A stretch of DNA of 49,846 bases from an uncultured Collinsella sp. Its GTDB lineage: Bacteria; Actinomycetota; Coriobacteriia; Coriobacteriales; Coriobacteriaceae. The notes under the pieces were generated by a model. It had not been told where the DNA came from. It made no database searches and was given only the letters and a program-made list of their open reading frames with translations. Of the stretch, positions 29,167 through 37,260 are shown piece by piece. Location: assembly GCA_902496275.1 (NCBI GenBank), contig CABVAC010000010.1, forward strand, positions 1 through 49,846, in the 5' to 3' direction. A program made the position numbers and the translations under genes. Positions within the stretch are counted from its first letter, which is position 1. Each line of letters opens with the position of its first letter.

Positions 29167-29676
29167 ATGAATGCCCCCGACGCGCTCCAAAACATCCGCT
29201 CAAAACACCCCGTTGCATATGTGGTTCTCTATCTCTTTGTCGGCTGGGCATTGCTGGTTGTCATCACCCATGCCATAGCCTTTGGAGCAGAACTGCTGAT
29301 AGCCAACTCGGACCAGCCCGTCGTCAAATGGGAAGCGACCGATGAGTGCACCGACGGAACCCGAACCATTTACTACAACAGCCCGTCCCTCTACCAAGAG
29401 TTCAAGGTCAAGATAAAGGACTCCAAGATTGTCGATGCCGAACCGGGCTCTTTATTGACAATCGGAGCAACCATCAACGCCGAGCAAGTCGAGTGCACAG
29501 ACGGCCATGCGACGTATCGTATCGACCTCAGCATCCTAGGCCGACCGTCACGTACCTGTCTGCTCGAATGCGATGTACACGGCACCACACTACACATGTC
29601 CGAAATACAGATGCGCCCGGACAAAACCCCTGAAGAGCTAGGGGTCCTAAGCCCGGCGAGCGACTCTCAACAGTAG
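29167..29676 (+). CDS. Small membrane-anchored protein, unknown function
   Basis: A 169-residue protein with a well-placed TTGGAGG site. After a short polar N-terminus, residues about 17-45 are hydrophobic (VAYVVLYLFVGWALLVVITH) and anchor it, leaving about 120 exported residues of mixed beta character with Cys in TDECTDG, EQVECTDG and CLLECDV that may form disulfides. I do not recognise the family. It has its own promoter and overlaps the convergent DUF4160 gene by 10 nt at their 3' ends. It is part of the accessory insert between dnaX and ybaB. Confidence 0.7.
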   Translation: MNAPDALQNIRSKHPVAYVVLYLFVGWALLVVITHAIAFGAELLIANSDQPVVKWEATDECTDGTRTIYYNSPSLYQEFKVKIKDSKIVDAEPGSLLTIGATINAEQVECTDGHATYRIDLSILGRPSRTCLLECDVHGTTLHMSEIQMRPDKTPEELGVLSPASDSQQ

Positions 29677-29939
29677 AACGATAGCCCGCCGGTTGTTTCT
29701 TTCCAACGTTTGCAAATCAGCGCATGGTTAGACGAAACAAACTGCATGATATCGCGTAAATCCCGAGCAGGAATATCGCCCTTGTTATGGGCCAGCTTGC
29801 ATCCGCCGGAGCGAGTGAGCCATATCTTGGTTGCCTCGGCAGTGGGGCGCTTGACCGCTACATGAACATGGACGGGTTCGCCGTTCTCCCCTGTCCAGAA
29901 AAAGATGATGTACGGCCCGAATCGAAACAGACTAGGCAT
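29667..29939 (-). CDS. DUF4160 domain protein
   Basis: The frame opens well upstream, but the family begins at MPSLFRFGPYIIFFWTGENG (ATG 29939), giving 90 residues. The hallmark EPVHVHVAVKRPTAEATKIW, with its paired His residues, is intact. DUF4160 proteins are small, nearly always encoded next to DUF2442 proteins, and have been suggested to act as toxin-antitoxin-like pairs; biochemical proof is lacking as far as I know. Its start overlaps the DUF2442 stop by 8 nt, so the two are translationally coupled. Confidence 0.82.
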   Translation of the reverse strand: MPSLFRFGPYIIFFWTGENGEPVHVHVAVKRPTAEATKIWLTRSGGCKLAHNKGDIPARDLRDIMQFVSSNHALICKRWKETTGGLSFYC

Positions 29940-30192
29940 AGACTCGTCCGCCTTCGTAAGCAAAACGCAAGATAAGCGGGGCGTTATTACGCACAAAATC
30001 ATCGAGCTCTTTGAGGTCCGCTTCGCTAAAGCCCTCGTGCGACACCCAATTGAATGCCGGCAAGATACATTCCGCCGTGTCAAAGCCCCAATCGCGTGGG
30101 CGCTCCACAACGATCTTCACTGTGTTGTCCTCACGGACTTCGGAATACGAGATTTGCGTATCGTCCTCAAGACGGACATATTCCCACATCAT
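29932..30192 (-). CDS. DUF2442 domain protein
   Basis: An 86-residue acidic protein. The typical DUF2442 region is visible (EDNTVKIVVERPRDWGFD and a C-terminal helix LKELDDFVRNNAPLILR). GGAGCGAG precedes ATG 30192; the following codon is also Met and could serve instead. It pairs with the overlapping DUF4160 gene. Known DUF2442 folds resemble small DNA- or partner-binding domains, so an antitoxin-like role is an inference. It begins only 54 nt from the 3' end of dnaX, where a TATACT-like -10 (minus strand, 30228-30233) could start its own transcript. Confidence 0.8.
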   Translation of the reverse strand: MMWEYVRLEDDTQISYSEVREDNTVKIVVERPRDWGFDTAECILPAFNWVSHEGFSEADLKELDDFVRNNAPLILRFAYEGGRVYA

Positions 30193-30246
30193 AAGCTCGC
30201 TCCGTTCAAAGAAAACTCTTCTTGAGCAGTATACCCGCCCGCACGG

Positions 30247-32757
30247 TTACTCCACCGGTTTGAAGATGGTGGCCTGGCCGAAGACGTTGCGGATGAGGGC
30301 TTTGGCCTCGTCCTCGGTCTGCGGAATGCTCGGGGCTGCGCCTTGATGGCCAAAGGGGCTGCCCGCGCCGGGGTTGGACTCCCAAGGGGCAGCGGGGGCG
30401 TCATCGCTTGCGGGAGCGGACGTCGCAGCTGCGGGAGCCGCGGCTGAAGCGGCGGGCTTGGGCGCGGACGCCGCACCCGGCACGTCGAACGGAGGAAGAT
30501 CTTCCCCACTCGCATCGACGGCGAAGCCGCCGACCATGGCGTCGTCGTAGGGCACCTGCTCGGATTCCCACGGCGCAGACGGCGCGGCGGGCTGAGCCTT
30601 GGGAGCGGACGCGCGCTCGGGCGCTCGGGGCGCGGGCTCGGTCGGGAGCTTGCCCGTGGCAGGAGCACCGGCAGGGTTGTCGGAGCGCAGCCAGGGGGCC
30701 TTGGCCAGGTCGGATGACTTGGGCGCAGGCGCGGCAGCGGGCTTGGGCGCGGGGATCGGAGCAGCCGGTTTGGGCGCAGCGGGTTCAGGCGCCGATGGGG
30801 TCGGTGCCGCTACCGGCGCCGCTTTTGGCTGCGTCGCGCTGGCACTCGAGGATGCAGGGGCCGCCGAGGACACAGGTTGCGGGTCCGCAGATGCCGCAGC
30901 CCGTGCAGATGGAGAATGCTCCTCATGTTGAGGAGCCGGCGTGCCACCCCCATCCAGGACATAGTCGACGGTGCGACGACCGAAGACCGCGCAGACCGTC
31001 GGCAGGACCACCGATTGCGTGTCAGCGCGGCCGAGCATCTTGATGGCAAAGGTCGAGCCCGCAGGGAACGAGACGGTGAGCTTGGAGCCGTCGTCGGCCG
31101 TGGCGCGGGCATTGAGCAAAAGCCCTGCGTAGGAAGCCTGACGCGCCTTGACGCGCTCGACGACCTCGGCCCATTTGCGCTGGAGCTCGCCGGCGTCCTC
31201 GACCGCGGGCGCCTCGGCAGTACCGGCGGCAGCAACCTGGGCGGCGTTGTTGGGCTGGGGCTTAGGCGCCGGCGCAGCGGCAGGTGCGGGAGCCGGAGCG
31301 GCGGTGGGCTGGGACATCGGAGCCGGGGCAGGCTGAGGCGCGGGCGCGGTGGGCTTGGGGGTCGACGCGGGCGCAGGCTGGGTCGCCGGAGCGGCAGTGC
31401 CTCGGTCCCAGGGCATGCCGCCCTGGCGCGCAGACGCAGCAGCGGGAGCAGCGGATGCTGCCGGAGCGGCAGCTCGGGTGCCCGAGATCAACGTCGGCTG
31501 TTGCGTCGTCGCAGGAGCAGCCGTGACAGTTGCAGGCGCGGCGGCCTGAGCAGCAGCCACGCTCGCCGGAACGGCGGCGTTGGCGACCATGGCCTCCAAG
31601 CGAGCCACGCGCTCGGCCAGGGCCTCAATGGTCAGATCGGCCTCGGGGCGTGCCAGGCGCGTGCAGGCGATCTCGAGCACCAGGCGCACGTCGCTCGCGC
31701 CCCTCATCTCCAACGCGGCATCGTCGAGCGCCGTCAGCACGCGAGCCAAACGATCGGCAGGATGCTCGCCAAAGGCAGCGGCCTCGGCAGCAAGCGCCTC
31801 GGCCTGCTCGGCCCCGCCCTCAAACAGCTCGGCACGGGCACCGGCAACGCAGGCCACATACACGTCGCGCACATGCGCCACCAAGTCGCGCGTCAGTTCC
31901 AGCAGATCGTTACCTTCCTCGACCTGCGCGCGAATAAGCCCATACAGCTCGGCGACATCACGATCGGCAATGGCGCACGCAAACTCGCCCAGGATCTGGC
32001 CCGAAACCTCGCCCAAAAGCGAGCGGGCATCGTCCGCGTGCACGGCGCCGTTACCAAAAACGCTCAGCTGCTCCAGCGTGGAAAGCGCATCGCGCATACC
32101 GCCCTTGGCATGGCGTGCCACGATGGCCAGCGCCTCGTCGTCGTAATCGAAGCCCTCCTGCTCACACACGTAGGACAGGCGATGCTCGATATCCTCGTTG
32201 CCGATACGGTGGAAATCGAAGCGCTGGCAGCGCGAGAGGATGGTCTCCAGAATCTTTTGCGGGTCGGTGGTGCACAGCACAAAGATCACGTGCGCCGGCG
32301 GCTCCTCGAGCGTCTTGAGCAGCGCGTTGAACGCTGCCGTCGTGAGCATGTGGACCTCGTCGATGATATAGATCTTGTACTTGCCGCGCACCGGGGCAAA
32401 GTTGACGGAGTTGATGATCTCCTCGCGCACGTTGTCCACGCCCGTGCGGCTTGCGGCGTCGAGCTCGTAAACATCGGGATGATTGCCCTCGGCGATGAGC
32501 TCGCACTCCTCACAGGTGCCGTCGGGCATGCAGCCGCTTGCGCCCTCGGCGCGCGCCGCCTCGGCGTTGCGACACAGTAGCGCCTTGGCCAGAATGCGCG
32601 CCATGGTGGTCTTGCCCGTGCCGCGCGGTCCGCAGAACAGGTACGCGTGGGACAGACGCCCCTCGGTGATGGCGTGCTCGAGCGTCGAGACGATATGCTG
32701 CTGGCCCACCACGGAGTCGAAGGTGAGCGGGCGATACTTTCGATACAACGATTCCAT
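30247..32757 (-). CDS. dnaX: DNA polymerase III subunit gamma/tau
   Basis: The open frame runs far upstream, but ATG 32757 with GGGGGAG about 5 nt before it begins the true N-terminus MESLYRKYRPLTFDSVVGQ; 836 residues. It is the ATPase of the clamp loader. Walker A GPRGTGKTT is at 43-51; a zinc module with Cys residues follows (LLCRN, GCMPDGTCEECE), then Walker B IYIIDEVHML and the sensor segment LCTTDPQK. From about residue 390 it becomes a very long Ala/Pro-rich tail with one folded segment (about 490-590), giving a protein longer than most bacterial homologues. The tail probably tethers polymerase and helicase. Confidence 0.96.
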   Translation of the reverse strand: MESLYRKYRPLTFDSVVGQQHIVSTLEHAITEGRLSHAYLFCGPRGTGKTTMARILAKALLCRNAEAARAEGASGCMPDGTCEECELIAEGNHPDVYELDAASRTGVDNVREEIINSVNFAPVRGKYKIYIIDEVHMLTTAAFNALLKTLEEPPAHVIFVLCTTDPQKILETILSRCQRFDFHRIGNEDIEHRLSYVCEQEGFDYDDEALAIVARHAKGGMRDALSTLEQLSVFGNGAVHADDARSLLGEVSGQILGEFACAIADRDVAELYGLIRAQVEEGNDLLELTRDLVAHVRDVYVACVAGARAELFEGGAEQAEALAAEAAAFGEHPADRLARVLTALDDAALEMRGASDVRLVLEIACTRLARPEADLTIEALAERVARLEAMVANAAVPASVAAAQAAAPATVTAAPATTQQPTLISGTRAAAPAASAAPAAASARQGGMPWDRGTAAPATQPAPASTPKPTAPAPQPAPAPMSQPTAAPAPAPAAAPAPKPQPNNAAQVAAAGTAEAPAVEDAGELQRKWAEVVERVKARQASYAGLLLNARATADDGSKLTVSFPAGSTFAIKMLGRADTQSVVLPTVCAVFGRRTVDYVLDGGGTPAPQHEEHSPSARAAASADPQPVSSAAPASSSASATQPKAAPVAAPTPSAPEPAAPKPAAPIPAPKPAAAPAPKSSDLAKAPWLRSDNPAGAPATGKLPTEPAPRAPERASAPKAQPAAPSAPWESEQVPYDDAMVGGFAVDASGEDLPPFDVPGAASAPKPAASAAAPAAATSAPASDDAPAAPWESNPGAGSPFGHQGAAPSIPQTEDEAKALIRNVFGQATIFKPVE

Positions 32758-32872
32758 GGGTGCTCCCCCGGGTATACTGAGTCTTGTTGCCGCGACGGCC
32801 ATGCGGTCGCACGGCATACTGCATTCATAATAACCCGTACGGCGAGCCCGCCGCGATAGGAGTCCAAAGAGC

Positions 32873-33589
32873 ATGGCAGACGCAGAGAGCAACCTCGTTC
32901 CCTCCGAAGCAGCCGACCAGGTCGAGGTCGCGCTCGAGAAGCAGGCCGCAGCCGACGACAGCATCCTGTACCTCAACGAGTACCAGTACGAAAACGACCT
33001 GGTCACCGACTTCGCCCGCCTGGTCGCCTCACCCAGGCGTCGCGGTTCGCTGTATGTCGCCGCGGCAATTGCCGCGCTCATCGGCATCGGCATGCTGGTG
33101 GCCGGCGGCAGCTGGATCAAGTTCGGCGTCGTGCTGATCGTGTTCGGCGCCTTTTTGGCCTGGTGGAGCAAAAACCTGCACCACACCCTCGCCCGTGACT
33201 TTATCGACGCCGTCGAGGCCGACGAGTCCATGGGTGGCCGCTATCGCCGCGTCGCCGCCAACGAGGACGGTCTGATGGTTTGGGGCAAGAGCGGCAAGTC
33301 GCAGTTCTTCCCGTTTGAGAAGCTCGACCACGTACTCGACGGCGAGCGCATCTTTGTGGCCATGTTCGCCGACCAGGGCGTGACTATCCCTAAGGACACC
33401 TTTGTCCGCGGCGATGCCGAGCAGTTTGGCCCCTTCCTTAAGGCGCGCATCAACAAAAAGCTCCGCATCGAGACCAAACGCAAGAAGATGAAGGCCGAAA
33501 AGGCCGCTGCTAAGACCAAGCAGGAAAGCGAGCCCAAGAACGCAAAGGCCAAACAGCGTAAGCAGAAGAAGAACAAGAAGAAGCGCTAA
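32873..33589 (+). CDS. YcxB-like membrane protein with basic tail
   Basis: A 238-residue protein divergent from dnaX; AGGAG lies about 10 nt before ATG. An acidic N-terminus (1-55) precedes two hydrophobic helices (about 60-78 and 80-98), then a soluble domain resembling the YcxB-like C-terminal region (LMVWGKSGKSQFFPFEKLDHV). The last 40 residues are almost all Lys/Glu/Ala/Gln with a KKNKKKR terminus. The tail should face the cytoplasm and could bind nucleic acid or acidic membrane lipids. The function is unknown; family membership is moderately sure. Confidence 0.75.
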   Translation: MADAESNLVPSEAADQVEVALEKQAAADDSILYLNEYQYENDLVTDFARLVASPRRRGSLYVAAAIAALIGIGMLVAGGSWIKFGVVLIVFGAFLAWWSKNLHHTLARDFIDAVEADESMGGRYRRVAANEDGLMVWGKSGKSQFFPFEKLDHVLDGERIFVAMFADQGVTIPKDTFVRGDAEQFGPFLKARINKKLRIETKRKKMKAEKAAAKTKQESEPKNAKAKQRKQKKNKKKR

Positions 33590-33976
33590 GGTCAAGCTCC
33601 CGGCCCAAGCCTCAGTCGCCTGCTTAGGCAAAACTTAGATTGACAGCGGAAACCGCATCCCATTTTGGTACTCCAAAGTGGGATGCGGTTTCCTTTTGAG
33701 CGCCGGTTCGGAAAATGCATCCCGTTCTAGGCCAATATTCTGGGACACAGTTTCCGCAGCCTACCCCATCCGGAAAACGCATCCCACAATTTGGCCGAAA
33801 ACTGGGGCGCGCTTTCCGGATGAGTCGAGACGAAGGCCAAGTCAGACAGGCCGCCTCGCCCCGCTACCTTCGCCATCCGCCCGGGCGTGCTACACTAGCA
33901 GCATCTATGCCACCGCGAATGGCTCGGCCCCGCGCCCGCCGCTCGCAAACGAACTTTAAACGCACGAGGGTTGGCC
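33590..33976. other. Repeat-filled intergenic region before the kinase cluster
   Basis: About 387 nt. The centre is taken up by three hairpins (33648-33819). The remaining 150 nt upstream of the kinase ATG should contain the promoter of the envelope cluster; CTACACT at about 33890 is a possible -10 but has no clear -35. No gene is supported. Confidence 0.4.
33648..33819. repeat. Second cluster of three GGAAA-GCATCCC hairpins
   Basis: Hairpin A (33648-33693) has 21-nt arms with one mismatch and a 4-nt loop, and might terminate the YcxB-like gene. B (33709-33756) and C (33770-33819) are less perfect copies. The family and the number of units match the cluster at 9162-9333. Confidence 0.82.
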
Positions 33977-35830
33977 ATGCCGCTTTTCTCGCAACATACC
34001 GCCCGGTTCTCGCCGGACGTTCCCTTGGAGGGCACCAGCTCTCGCGAGCTGCTCAAGCGGTACCAACCGCTCGAGACGCTTGCGACCGGCGGTTTTGGCT
34101 CCATCGAGATCTGCCGCGACACGCACCTGCGCCGTCGCGTGGCCATTAAGCGCATCCCCCTCACAGACGGCGCCGGCATGCCCGCCAGCGACATCATGGA
34201 TGTGCTGCGCGAGGCGCATACCGCCGCCATGCTTCAACACCCCAATATCGTGCAGGTTATCGACTTTACGCACGACACCGCCTATGCCTACCTGGTCATG
34301 GAGTATGTCGACGGCATGTCGCTGGCCGAGTTTTTGCATCGCGTGGACGGCCACTCGCTCACCTTTGACGAGGCTGCTGCCATTGCCGACGCGCTGGGTC
34401 AGGCACTCACCTTTGCCCATGCAAACGGCGTGCTTCATCTGGACATAAAGCCCGCCAATGTGCTTATCGACCATTCGGGCAATGTAAAGCTCACCGACTT
34501 TGGCATGGCGCGGCTGTCGTCTGCCAGCGGCTTTGGCGGATCGCGCGGCGGCACCATCGGCTACATGCCGCCCGAGCAGCTCGATATCGAGACCGGCACG
34601 GTCGACGAGCGAGCCGATGTCTTTGCCCTCGCCTGCGTGATCTACGAGGGCTTGTGCGGCAGCGCCCCCTTTGTGGCAGCCACGCCCGCCGACTCGCTCG
34701 GCCGCATCATCGGCGGCGCCACCTACCCCAGCGAGCTCATCCCGCACTTTCCCCCGGGAGCCGAGGCTGCGCTCATGAGCGCCCTCTCCCCCATGCCGCA
34801 AGACCGCCCCAACAGCATCGAGGCATTTTGCGACCAGCTGCTCGCCGGCTTGGGGAGCGTGCGCGAGGGCCGTCGCAGCTTGGAGCAGATGGTGGGCGAG
34901 CTTTCGGATGATGAGTGCGCGGCAGATGATATCGAGCCATCGAGCTACGAGGACGACACCATCGAGGTCGACCCCGCACTTGGCTGGGCGGGCACGCGTT
35001 GGGGCCGCGCGCGCAACTACACCATGCGCGCCATCTCGGCTCTCTCGTGTGGAGCCTTTAGCTTCTTGCTTATGCAGACAGCCGGCGTCGCCGCGCTTCC
35101 CGGCTTGGCCGTCGCGGCCATCGCGATCGGTGCGGCAGCCGGCCTGGCCCCGCAGATCGGCTCGGCCATCTCGGCCGTGGGCTTTTTGGTGCTCATGGCC
35201 AACACCACCATGCAGGCGCAGGGTATCCTGTCGATGCTGCCGGTCGCGGTCATTTTTGCCGCTGCTGTGTCCGGTTGGTGGATTGCCTGGGGACGCACCG
35301 AGGCGGCCGCGAGCGCGACGCTCACCTGCGCGCTTGCGCTGGGTTGCGTAACCGGCGACGCCCTCCTTGCCGCCGGAGCCGCCGCGGGCTTCGCGGCGTT
35401 TTGGCTCGCTCCGGCAAGTGCCGCGGCGGCTACGGGCATGGGCACGCTCTTTGCCCACCTTGCCGCAGCAGCCCTCTCTGCGGGAGGCGTACTGGGGCTT
35501 GGCAATGTCACCGCAGCGCTGGGCGACGCGTTCCTCTGGGCCGCCTTCGCACTGATCGCAGCAACGGCCGCGGCAACATCGCTGCTGCTCAATGCTCATG
35601 CCAAGCGCGCCGAGCAGGGATCGAACCTTGCCGCCATCGTCGCAATTGCCGTCGCCGGCATCGGCTCGGCCGTGTCGTTTTGTCTTGCACACCATATGGA
35701 AATTGCCAGCCTTGCGGGCCCGGTCGTCGCCAAGGCGGCGGTTGCGGGAATCCTATCCTCTATAATCGTTGGGATATGCCTTTATTTGCTCGGATACCAA
35801 AGAACCTATACGGAGAGTGATCTTTCGTGA
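33977..35830 (+). CDS. Polytopic membrane Ser/Thr protein kinase (PknA position)
   Basis: ATG 33977 follows GAGGG by 7 nt; a TTG two codons earlier is less likely. 617 residues. The kinase domain spans about 25-285: invariant Lys in VAIKRIPL, catalytic loop LHLDIKPANVLID, DFGMARLS and GYMPPEQ. The usual HRD is HLD here, so activation-loop phosphorylation may not control it in the standard way. From about residue 350 the protein has some eight to ten Ala/Gly-rich hydrophobic helices and no PASTA domains. It starts the envelope cluster and overlaps fhaA by 4 nt. In Mycobacterium the equivalent gene, pknA, lies next to pknB. Confidence 0.87.
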   Translation: MPLFSQHTARFSPDVPLEGTSSRELLKRYQPLETLATGGFGSIEICRDTHLRRRVAIKRIPLTDGAGMPASDIMDVLREAHTAAMLQHPNIVQVIDFTHDTAYAYLVMEYVDGMSLAEFLHRVDGHSLTFDEAAAIADALGQALTFAHANGVLHLDIKPANVLIDHSGNVKLTDFGMARLSSASGFGGSRGGTIGYMPPEQLDIETGTVDERADVFALACVIYEGLCGSAPFVAATPADSLGRIIGGATYPSELIPHFPPGAEAALMSALSPMPQDRPNSIEAFCDQLLAGLGSVREGRRSLEQMVGELSDDECAADDIEPSSYEDDTIEVDPALGWAGTRWGRARNYTMRAISALSCGAFSFLLMQTAGVAALPGLAVAAIAIGAAAGLAPQIGSAISAVGFLVLMANTTMQAQGILSMLPVAVIFAAAVSGWWIAWGRTEAAASATLTCALALGCVTGDALLAAGAAAGFAAFWLAPASAAAATGMGTLFAHLAAAALSAGGVLGLGNVTAALGDAFLWAAFALIAATAAATSLLLNAHAKRAEQGSNLAAIVAIAVAGIGSAVSFCLAHHMEIASLAGPVVAKAAVAGILSSIIVGICLYLLGYQRTYTESDLS

Positions 35831-36837
35831 ACTTCCTGAACATCTTCGAGGACCACGTGGCCGGCATCTTCGGTGCCACCCGTGCCCCGTTCTCCTTTAA
35901 GAAGCTTGCCAAGCAGGCCGCTCGCGACATGGAGGATCAGACTCTGGTGATCAACGGCGTCAACACCGCGCCGGCGCTCTATACCATCCTGATTGCCGCC
36001 GACGACGACCCCATGCTCGCCCCGTTCTACCCCGAGCTTTCGCGTGAGGTCCGCGAGTTTGTGAAAGCGCAGGCCGAAAAGCGCCGCTACGTCTTTGTCG
36101 GCGAGCCCCTCGTTCGCTTTATGATCGACCCGCAGCTGCGCGATGGCAAGTTCTCGGTCTTTGCCGAAAACGTCGATGCCCCCACGCTCGGTCGCCTGTA
36201 CGAGGAAGAGCGCGCCTACCAAAACGGCCTAGGCCAGAACAGCTCGGCCACAAGCCGTGCCGCCAGTGCCCCGCGCGCCGGCCAGCAGCAGTTTGCCGCC
36301 CCGCAGCAGCACCCCGCTGCCATGCCGCAGCAGCAGCCGGCACCCCGCGCTGCCGCTCCCGACCCGCTTGCCGCGGCCGACCCCTTTGCGCCCAATGTGC
36401 CCGATCCCGCCGCCGCACCCATCCCCGTGCCCCAAACCGTCTCGCGCGACGCGCTTGCCGGCATGGGCGGAGCCGCCGCGACCGGCGCCGCCGTTGGCCT
36501 TGGCGCCGCAGCCAGCATCGCCTCCAACATGGCAAGCCCTCGCGCCCCGCAGCGTCCGCTCGCCCAGCTCGTCGACGTCGTGAGCGGGGAGAGCCACGCC
36601 ATCACCTCCGCACAGGTGACCATCGGTCGCGAGCGCTCGGTTTCCGACATCGCCCTGCGCGACCCCAATGTGTCGCGCCGTCACGCCCAACTCACCTTTA
36701 CCGGCTCGGACTGGTCAATCGAAGACCTCAACTCCACCAACGGCACGCTCGTCAACAACCGCCGCATCACGCGCTGCCCGCTGCGCAACGGCGACCTGCT
36801 GACGTTTGGCCTGAGCACGTTCGAATTTAGGGGATAG
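35827..36837 (+). CDS. fhaA: FhaA-like protein: DUF3662 plus FHA domain
   Basis: A GTG start inside a GTGA overlap with the kinase stop, preceded by GGAGAG; 336 residues. Residues 1-125 form the DUF3662 (FhaA N-terminal) domain, 140-245 an Ala/Gln/Pro-rich linker, and 250-336 an FHA domain with the phosphothreonine-binding Arg and Ser in ERSVSDIALRDPNVSRRHAQL and NSTNGTLVNNR. Mycobacterial FhaA binds phosphorylated partners (PknB, MviN) and tunes peptidoglycan synthesis at septum and pole. The context here is the same. Confidence 0.93.
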   Translation: MNFLNIFEDHVAGIFGATRAPFSFKKLAKQAARDMEDQTLVINGVNTAPALYTILIAADDDPMLAPFYPELSREVREFVKAQAEKRRYVFVGEPLVRFMIDPQLRDGKFSVFAENVDAPTLGRLYEEERAYQNGLGQNSSATSRAASAPRAGQQQFAAPQQHPAAMPQQQPAPRAAAPDPLAAADPFAPNVPDPAAAPIPVPQTVSRDALAGMGGAAATGAAVGLGAAASIASNMASPRAPQRPLAQLVDVVSGESHAITSAQVTIGRERSVSDIALRDPNVSRRHAQLTFTGSDWSIEDLNSTNGTLVNNRRITRCPLRNGDLLTFGLSTFEFRG

Positions 36838-36843
36838 TCGCTT

Positions 36844-37260
36844 ATGAACATCGATATCGTCCTGTTTGCAGGCCGCATTGTCCTGGTCGTCCTGCTCTAC
36901 ATCTTCCTGTTTGCCGTCATGAAGACCGGCGTGGGGCTCGTGCGCGGCCAGCGCCGCGACTCGGCTATCTGGACGATCGATGTGGACAAGGGCCCGCGCG
37001 GCATCCGCGGCATCCACGTGGATATGCTCGGCCCCGTCATCGTCGGCCGTTCGCCGTCGTCGGACATCTGCATCAACGAACCGTTTGTCTCGGCCTCGCA
37101 TGCGCGTTTTTCGCTGCAGGGCCCGGCACTTATTATCGAGGACCTCAACTCGCTTAACGGCACGCTCGTCAACGGCCGCCAGCTGGTGGAGCCCGCAACG
37201 CTGCGCGAGGGCGACGAAGTCCAGATTGGCGACGTGGTCATGAAGGTGAACCGTCGATGA
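36844..37260 (+). CDS. fhaB: FhaB/FipA-like membrane-anchored FHA protein
   Basis: A 138-residue protein. An N-terminal helix (about 4-25, VLFAGRIVLVVLLYIFLFAV) anchors it, and residues 50-135 form an FHA domain (VIVGRSPSSDICINEPFVSA, SHARFSL, NSLNGTLVNGRQL). It matches FhaB (FipA) of actinobacteria, which links phospho-signalling to division and wall enzymes. It starts 6 nt after fhaA, and its stop overlaps the phosphatase start by 4 nt (ATGA). Confidence 0.92.
   Translation: MNIDIVLFAGRIVLVVLLYIFLFAVMKTGVGLVRGQRRDSAIWTIDVDKGPRGIRGIHVDMLGPVIVGRSPSSDICINEPFVSASHARFSLQGPALIIEDLNSLNGTLVNGRQLVEPATLREGDEVQIGDVVMKVNRR

Noticed and set aside
32758..32872. SRP (4.5S) RNA or tRNA-Ser next to dnaX
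   Set aside because: These RNAs often lie near dnaX, but the 115-nt gap has no conserved GGAAGCAGC-type tetraloop region and cannot hold a tRNA.
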